Assembly: GCA_020091685.1 (NCBI GenBank)
Contig: CM034603.1
Location: 10,832,683 to 10,896,682, forward strand
Length of the DNA: 64,000 nucleotides
Reading direction: 5' to 3'
DNA from: Lutjanus erythropterus
Taxonomy: Eukaryota > Chordata > Actinopteri > Lutjaniformes > Lutjanidae
The notes below the pieces were generated by a model, which saw only the letters and a program-made list of their open reading frames with translations, was not told the DNA's origin and did not search any database. This document shows, piece after piece, positions 57,816 to 64,000 of the stretch. The position numbers and the translations under genes are program-made. The first letter of the stretch is position 1; each line of letters opens with the position of its first letter.

Positions 57816-60800
57816 GTGGGAACTTATTCTGATTCTGCTCCATCCCAGTCTGTGACTGAAAATGACTAGAGTTAAGCCATGTGCATTATAGTATAAAGTC
57901 TGTGCTTGCTGGTGTGTACACAGTCTAGGTGACTGACCTACATGCAGAGCATTTAAGAGCTGTCACTCTTGGCTAGCCCTCTATTGATAAAGCTGCTGTC
58001 AGGATAAGAGCTGATAAACTGATTCAGTCTTTTCTCAGGTGTAATAACATCCCTGTAGCTCACATGCATCTCAGCATAACATTTCATGCTTTTTAAGCTG
58101 TGCAGCACATATATATTCCTCTCTTTGTATTATTTTTCCCTTTATTTCTCAGGTCCTTTCCAGCCATCCGATGACATGATGCTGATGTTCTACAGTTACT
58201 ACAAGCAGGCCACTCTGGGGCCCTGCAACATCCCCAGACCAACAGGCTTCTGGGACACTCGTGGCAAAGCTAAATGGTAAGTACAAGGCACCCAGATCCC
58301 TTATTTGGGAAAACACAACCATGATAACCTCGACATAGTTAAAAATGTTGCATCTACCTTAATCAATCATTGATTGATTAAGGCCAAGATTATTGCCTTT
58401 AACTGTAGGATATCTTTATATACTTGTATATTTGATCTTTCAAAGTCTCGCAGTTAAAGGGGAGGTGGTAGTGGGCTTCAGACACCTCATAAAACTTAAT
58501 TTAGTAAGAAATAAAGAGTATGAGGATCATTTCCATGGTTTGTAGGCAGAACAATTGTGCTGCCAATGAAAATTAGGGTAGAAATATTATAACGCAATTT
58601 AACATGACTTCAGGTATAAACCACGCCCACTTCTGGTCTTCTATTGGAATAGAGACAGACTTTTTAATTTAAAAGATATACTCAAGGAAATATTTGTAAC
58701 ATGTTGTCTTAATGTACATAAAATAGTAGCAGCACAGGAGACAGAAAGCTGGGTTTAACTTGATAGAATACACTTCCCATAAAAGTCTTACCCCCTGTCC
58801 ATTCAGGGCCTATAAAGGCACAGTCATGCAATACCATTGTTCCAAATCCACGACTTGCAATATCACTGAACAATACTGCAGGTAAATCCTGTGGATAATC
58901 CTGCAGTAATACAGAATAGATTAAGTTTGGTGAGATTTCTACATCACTTAATGCCACTGTAACTCTGCAGTTTTTCAGTGTTCACTTTCCTCTCAGTGCT
59001 TAAGTGCTGAACTAAGACTGTGTGTTGCCAGGGATGCATGGAGCTCTTTGGGAAATATGACAAAAGAGGAAGCCATGAAGAATTATATTGAGGACATCCA
59101 GCTGGTAAGTCCTAAAGCTGAATAGAAGCAGCATACAGAATAATAAAGAGTCAATAAACTTGGAATACACAGATCTTTACATTAATGTTTTGGCATGATA
59201 AGAAAAATGTTTGTGCCTACATGCAGTAAATGCATGTATATTTATAAAACATCACATATTTGTAGATTTGTTTCTAATACAGATTGTCTAATAGCCTAAT
59301 GATGTCTGAGTGGAAAGACATTTTGTTTGGTCAGCACAAAATTTCCTTCAGTGACCATGGGTTACTTCATTAGGAAATTACATTTGGAACAGAGACAACT
59401 GATATAAAACATGAATATCATGGTTCCTCTGAGAGGAGAAACAAAACTGACCAACATCAGCAACAACAGCATCCAGTGGTAGTAAAGAGAGTTCAGAAAC
59501 TACAGTTTTTAAGAAGCATTACAACACCAGAGGGATTGTGCCCAAAACAAAACATATTTCCTTAGTTTGTGTAGACAAAGAGAGACAAACTGGTAGGCAC
59601 ACAGATCAACTGGCAACTTTAGCTACACAGACCAGATGCTAACTTTAGCTACACAGACCAGATGCTAACTTTAGCTACACAGACCAACCACTAATGTTAC
59701 CTATGCAGAACAACTGTTTAAGTTAGCTACGCAAAACTGCTGATAGGTAAACCTACCAACCTCTAACGTTACCTATAAAGAACAACGGCTAACGCTAATT
59801 ACACAGAAAAACTGCTAACTTTAGCTACACAGACCAGCTGATAGCTACACAGACCAATTAAAGCTACACAGTTCAACCACTAATGTTATGTATACAGAAT
59901 AATTGCTAACGTTAGCTACACAGACCAACTGCTAACGTTAGCTAGAGACAAACCGTCAATGTTAGAGGCAATGTAAAACTAATGGAAAGTCATCAAGTTA
60001 CATTAATTTAATAATGTGATACTTGATTATGTTACTGACTATATATTTTAACAGGTGATTAGTAATTGTATCGGTGTATATATATATTTTTAAGTAACCC
60101 TTCCAACCCTGTTGGTGACACCTGTGTGTAGCCTGCATTTCATTTCAGTAATATTGCTGCTGTGAAAAAAGTCTTTTAACTTTCTTATCTGGTGACTTGT
60201 TGACAGCCTCACAACACCTGTTTCTACAGAAATGTTTGTATTCAGACATTTATAAATGGTGCATATTCTCCTGATCCATCTGGCCATAAATGTTATTATT
60301 TGTGTGTATTGTATAGATTTTGGAGACCATCCCGATCTCAGATGAAGTGTCTGACCTGGTGCAGAAGCTTGGCAGCTTCTACACTGAGGTTGATGGAGAA
60401 GGAGAAGAAGCTGAAGAAAATGAGGTGGACAGGAGACCCTTCACCAGGCCTTTTGCACAACATACAGGTACTGTACAGAATCAGCAGTGCCATTAAAAAC
60501 TCCACACTGGAAGAGAAAGAATACATCCCACTGCTGCTCAAGTGGGATGTAGTGCTGCTAATAACTCTTTGTCACACATAGGACATTGTTCCAAATACTG
60601 AGCCTGTCTTACGTGTGTTTTTATCACTAGATGAGCTGGTCAAACCATTTCAGAGACCAACACTGGAAGGCAAGTCTCTGTCATAGTAGTTGTAGAGTTG
60701 ATGGACTGGTTCCACAGTGTATAAGTTTATTGTGACCCAATTAAGTTGCTTTCTTTGCTGTTTCCTTTGGATTACAATATGACTAGTGTACATTGTCCTT

Positions 60801-61945
60801 GGCTTATACTGCAAGAAATTAGATTGTTTGATGTGTCTTGTGTAACCTGTCGTGTGTGTGCTGTAGTTAGTGTGCTGGTTGTTGGTTTTGTGGTATAGAT
60901 GTAGTGTGTAGAAGCTGTGAACTGCGACTATGTATATGTCTTTGCTTTATATAGCTTCACACTGTGCAACATGTACTTTGATAAAGGGTTAATCAAGAGT
61001 GTTTCCCTCACTGTTCAGGCTATGGGGATCTGTGGGATGATATACAAAACCTCGAGGAGAAAAACAAAGACAGCAGTGTTCATGGCATAAGTGTCAGTAG
61101 CGAGGAGACAGAGGGAAGCAAGGACAGTAGTGAAATGGAGAGAAAAGAGGAAAGTATTGATTGGAAAAGTGAGGAGGAGGAGGAGAATGGGGTTGAAGAA
61201 GACTATGCAGACGATGAAGACGAGGAGAAGGAAGAGGAGGAGGAAAAAGGTACCATCTATAGTTGTAGTTGTGAGCTGTTTTGTGCTGTGAAGTTTACTG
61301 TGTTGTAGTTTACACACTAAGCCATGATGTACATGATTTATTTTACTTCAGCAAACCTCATTAAAAGACCAAATCAGTTCCTGATATATCTTGTCCCTCT
61401 GTGCCACAGAGATTCATTGAACCATCTAAAAACACATCAACACCTCTTGGGTTGCAACTAATGATCATTTTCATTATCCATTCATCTGCTGGTTTTCATT
61501 TATGATGAATAGATCATAATTTCCCAGAGCCCAAAGTCAAATTGATTCTTTTGTTAACAAAACACAAGCTAACGTGCTAGCTAATCTACATCAGATCATG
61601 ATTAGCTAGCTAGTTAGCTTGTGCTTTGCTAACATCAGCTAGTTATTGGACCACAGAACAAAAAGGGGCGGGATTTAAGAAGGGTCAATTGTTATTGCTG
61701 CTAAATACTCACACTTGTACCAAATGTGTGTATCAATGTGCCGCTGAAATCCCTGACAAATATACAATTGACTCTTGCCTGAGTAACTGTTAAAAACTAC
61801 AATGCCCAGGTGTTTTAGGTGGGTAGACCTTTTGAAAAAACAAATCTCTATATTTTTGACCTGTTTTTAACCTAAAATGCATTCCAAAGAATGTATTGTT
61901 TAGATTAATTATTTACAGTATGTACACATTCTCATTCTATGCATC

Positions 61946-61998
<53 letters not shown>

Positions 61999-63886
61999 TT
62001 TTAATTGTCCTTAATTCTTGCCTCTCTATCCTTAGTTTAAAGATAAAAGAGAGCTACTTTATGTATTTGTGCAGTGGTCTTTAGTTGGTCATAAACTCAC
62101 AGAGCATGAGACAAGTGACTAACACATTCATTTTTTCTTTAGGTATAAAATGTTCATCATAATGTGACACCTTTGAGTTAATTTTATGGCCGCAAGACAT
62201 ACATAGTTTCCATTTTAAGCAGTTGAATGAGACGTGTTTCCCCTCTGAATATATTCATATAAATGAGAACAGTATTTCAGGGAGATAAAGAAAAAGCAAT
62301 TTGCACTAAGTACATCCAGAGTGAGATATGGCCAGACAAAGGCCACATGAAAAAAGTGAACTGCACGTTTTTGTCATGCTCGTTCATTCTGTCTCCTTTG
62401 TATTGTCTCAGGCTGGAGTCCTGACCCGAGGCTGCTGATGGTGGAGGACACGAGGTGGAGGTCTGACACCAGAGGGTCCAGCAGCAGCGTGGAGCCCAGC
62501 GTGTCCTCCTTCACCAACGGGACACACAGCTCCCTCAATAGTGAAATGGAGGAGGAGGAACTGGCCTGTTCAGTAGAGCCCAGTGTGCAGTATAACCCCT
62601 ATATGCACTTTAATGGACACCTGAATGGTAAGATCACACTTTAATGCAAAAAGTGTATAAATTATTGTTTAACAGTATACACAAAAAGGCATACATCAAA
62701 ATGATTTCTGAAAATGACTATGCTCTTCCAGATCAAGCAACATAAATTAGCTCTGCGGGAAAATTTTATTGTTGCAGCAGCAAAAATAAAAGCATTCACT
62801 CTCCTTTTAGCTCTGTTTTGGTCTCCACCAACTCCCAAGGGAAATATTTGGCTCATTCACAGTTCTATGCTTCACTATGTTAGCTAGCCACTTTGTTTTT
62901 CCTTCTGCTATTTGGTGCTGGGAATGTAGTGAGCTGTTTATGTTAAGATAGCAGAAAAAATTGTGCGTAAGAAAACCGAAACAATGAGCTGAAAGATGCT
63001 AAAACACTCTGTGTAGCTGAGGGGAACCGCAGAGTCAGGGGTTTGTGATTTAGAGCAACCCCTTTCACATCCATTTAATCTTTTGTGTGACAAAAAAATA
63101 TTTATCAAATTCTAGTATATATACTGTATATATAAATGTAACACAAAGGCTAACAATTAAATAAATTAAATAAAATTTAAAAATGATATTATTTACTATT
63201 TTAACCATGTTTATTGATGCTGTTGTGCTGTGTTTTTCACTCTTCAGTTCCTGAGAAGAACCATCGATCTACAGACTCAGATAATGAGGAATTCTGTGAC
63301 TCAATGGAGCATCTGGCCATGGAAGAGGTGTGGTGCCCCTCCTTCAAAGTACACACCACATGAAGGGATTAGTTGAGACGTTTTAAAAAATACAGCTCGA
63401 TGACAATGTTGACCCTCATGTCTGTTCAGTTAACTTTATATTTAATGGACAGATATGAGATTGGAACTATTCCTTTAATAATGTGAACACCTTTCAAATC
63501 TCTTTAAATATCTTTTTGTGTTGCTTATTGTGTTGAGGCTTTTTATGTCAAGAATGCAAATTGCGTTGTTGTTGAAATGTGCTATACAAAACCGGCCATG
63601 TCTTGGTAAAAAGAGTTATAAAGAGTTACAAATTAACACAAATAAAAAGTGCTCTGGCTGAATTATGGTTAATTTGTCTCTCTTCTTTGAACTACCAAGG
63701 GGCAGCCTACATCTAAAGTTCGGTCACCTGGATCAGGAGCTGCCTCAGTGAGGCAAAAGGATCTTTGGTTTGAGAGCAACACTACCCTGAATGGAGGAGA
63801 GGATCAAACACTCATGGGAGATTCCTACCTTAAAGAAGGGATTAGTACAGGCCAGCACAACAGCTCGTTGTCAAGAAGAGGGAGAG
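57734..63886 (+). CDS. acbd5: Acyl-CoA-binding domain protein 5 (partial at 3' end)
   Basis: Coding exons: 57734-57815, 58153-58276, 59032-59104, 60317-60467, 60631-60669, 61019-61249, 62412-62627, 63248-63327, 63700-63886. They give 394 complete codons in phase; the gene runs past the window. Residues about 10-97 form an acyl-CoA-binding domain with YKQAT (44-48), KW (68-69) and W72. An acid-rich segment follows (about 212-233), then a FFAT-like motif EFCDSME (320-326) with acidic residues before it. In known ACBD5 this binds VAP proteins, tethering peroxisomes to the ER and helping import of very-long-chain acyl-CoAs; the C-terminal coiled coil and membrane anchor should lie beyond the window. 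ACBD4 was considered, but the FFAT region and the abi1 neighbour favour ACBD5. Fish have a and b copies; not resolved. The start has a good context (A at -3, G at +4). Confidence 0.93.
57816..58152. other. acbd5 intron 1
   Basis: Plain intron; nothing recognised. Confidence 0.5.
58153..58276 (+). CDS. acbd5: acbd5 coding exon 2 (acyl-CoA-binding core)
   Basis: Codes residues 28-69: [20 protein letters not shown] and [10 protein letters not shown], with the ligand-binding Tyr and Lys residues. Acceptor TTCTCAG, donor GTAAGT. Confidence 0.96.
58277..59031. other. acbd5 intron 2
   Basis: Plain intron. The reverse open frame at 58709-58957 has no domain and is not called. Confidence 0.5.
59032..59104 (+). 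CDS. acbd5: acbd5 coding exon 3
   Basis: Codes residues 69-93: [20 protein letters not shown], the last ACB helices. Acceptor TTGCCAG, donor GTAAGT. Confidence 0.95.
59105..60316. other. acbd5 intron 3
   Basis: Contains the GCTAACTTTAGCTACACAGA minisatellite at about 59607-59950; otherwise AT-rich. Confidence 0.6.
59607..59950. repeat. Minisatellite, unit about 28-30 bp
   Basis: Diverged tandem units based on GCTAACTTTAGCTACACAGA CCA; two neighbouring units near 59633-59690 are nearly identical and the flanking ones are decayed. Intronic in acbd5. Confidence 0.85.
60317..60467 (+). CDS. acbd5: acbd5 coding exon 4
   Basis: Codes residues 94-144: [20 protein letters not shown] (mammalian ETMPMTEKVEELLRVIGPFY), then an acidic turn. 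Acceptor TTGTATAG, donor GTACTG. Confidence 0.92.
60631..60669 (+). CDS. acbd5: acbd5 39-nt exon with GC donor
   Basis: Codes residues 144-157, [13 protein letters not shown], between acceptor TATCACTAG and donor GCAAGT. The frame is symmetric (phase 1/1), so it may be a cassette exon. Confidence 0.8.
60670..61018. other. acbd5 intron 5 (GC-AG)
   Basis: Short intron starting GCAAGT and ending TTCAG; nothing else seen. Confidence 0.7.
61019..61249 (+). CDS. acbd5: acbd5 coding exon 6 (acid-rich)
   Basis: Codes residues 157-234: [18 protein letters not shown], then a Ser/Glu-rich stretch ending in almost pure Glu/Asp/Lys. Acceptor TGTTCAG, donor GTACCA. Confidence 0.85.
61563..61623. repeat. 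24-bp inverted repeat (hairpin)
   Basis: CACAAGCTAACGTGCTAGCTAATC at the left arm in two pieces (CACAAGCTAACG, TGCTAGCTAATC) and its near-perfect inverse ending AGCTTGTG at 61600-61623, with a 13-nt loop and about two mismatches. Confidence 0.75.
61947..61997. repeat. (TG)n microsatellite
   Basis: About 25 uninterrupted TG units in acbd5 intron 6. Confidence 0.97.
62412..62627 (+). CDS. acbd5: acbd5 coding exon 7
   Basis: Codes residues 234-306: [38 protein letters not shown] and [14 protein letters not shown], Ser-rich and likely unstructured. Acceptor TGTCTCAG, donor GTAAGA. Confidence 0.87.
62628..63247. other. acbd5 intron 7
   Basis: About 62800-63060 resembles a fish dispersed repeat (TTTTAGCTCTGTTTTGGTCT, TTTGGTGCTGGGAATGTAGT); the rest is AT-rich. 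Confidence 0.45.
63248..63327 (+). CDS. acbd5: acbd5 coding exon 8 (FFAT-like motif)
   Basis: Codes residues 306-332: [20 protein letters not shown], matching the mammalian ACBD5 SDSEVYCDSMEQ VAP-binding motif. Donor GTGTGG is weak; GTACAC 21 nt later would add seven in-frame codons. Confidence 0.88.
63328..63699. other. acbd5 intron 8
   Basis: AT-rich intron with an alternative in-frame donor at 63349; nothing else recognised. Confidence 0.5.
63700..63886 (+). CDS. acbd5: acbd5 coding exon 9 (last in window)
   Basis: Codes residues 333-395, [20 protein letters not shown] through SSLSRRGR, mirroring the basic RRGRG stretch of mammalian ACBD5. Acceptor TACCAAG, donor GTGAGA. The next exon is outside the window. 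Confidence 0.85.
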
Positions 63887-64000
63887 GTGAGACTGTAGTA
63901 GTCAGCTGCCCCTGAGTTACCTTCCTCCTAACATGTGAACTTAGTTTATCCTCCAAAGCATTTAAAGGCATCAGATACTCTAAACACAGTTTGCCACAAA

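Larger units (their letters stand above)
61250..62411. other. acbd5 intron 6
   Basis: Contains a fragment of the palindromic MITE family (61448-61545), a hairpin (61563-61623) and a TG microsatellite (61947-61997). Confidence 0.6.

Overview
This window looks like nuclear DNA from a ray-finned (teleost) fish. It holds three intron-rich vertebrate genes. Their introns are AT-rich and packed with small fold-back DNA transposons of the kind common in fish genomes, a fossil fish-type LINE reverse transcriptase, and many microsatellites. No prokaryotic, viral, CRISPR or rRNA/tRNA feature was seen. Genes were assembled by reading exons, checking the splice sites and confirming that phase is kept across every junction. 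Family names rest on recognised protein segments, not on a database search.

Layout: (1) About 1.8-16 kb, + strand: apbb1ip (RIAM), 12 coding exons, 426 codons, carrying the talin-binding helix, Ras-association and PH domains but almost none of the proline-rich tail known in mammals. (2) About 16-19.7 kb: a tail-to-tail zone where the predicted 3' untranslated ends of apbb1ip (+) and abi1 (-) meet and may overlap. (3) 19.7-56.4 kb, - strand: abi1 (Abl interactor 1), 11 coding exons, 496 codons, complete from start to stop, including a 15-nt microexon and a C-terminal SH3 exon. Introns 1 and 2 are each about 9 kb and mostly repeats. (4) 56.1-57.5 kb: a CpG-rich, head-to-head promoter region between abi1 and acbd5, with CCAAT, CRE-like and ZNF143-like motifs. 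(5) 57.7 kb to the right edge, + strand: acbd5, nine coding exons (394 complete codons), cut off by the window end before its C-terminal membrane anchor.

The two actin-linked genes act in related processes: RIAM couples Rap1-GTP to talin and integrin activation, and Abi1 is a core subunit of the WAVE complex that drives Arp2/3 actin branching. acbd5 is a peroxisomal acyl-CoA-binding tether to the ER and is functionally separate. The three genes are also linked on human 10p12, where PDSS1, ANKRD26, YME1L1 and MASTL lie among them; here those genes are absent and acbd5 is flipped relative to abi1.

I found no convincing new biological system. The observations most worth a second look are an abi1 splice acceptor that appears to lie in half of a transposable element, the likely overlapping 3' ends, the short RIAM, a duplicated block flanking a minisatellite in abi1 intron 2, and the paired ZNF143-like sites before acbd5.
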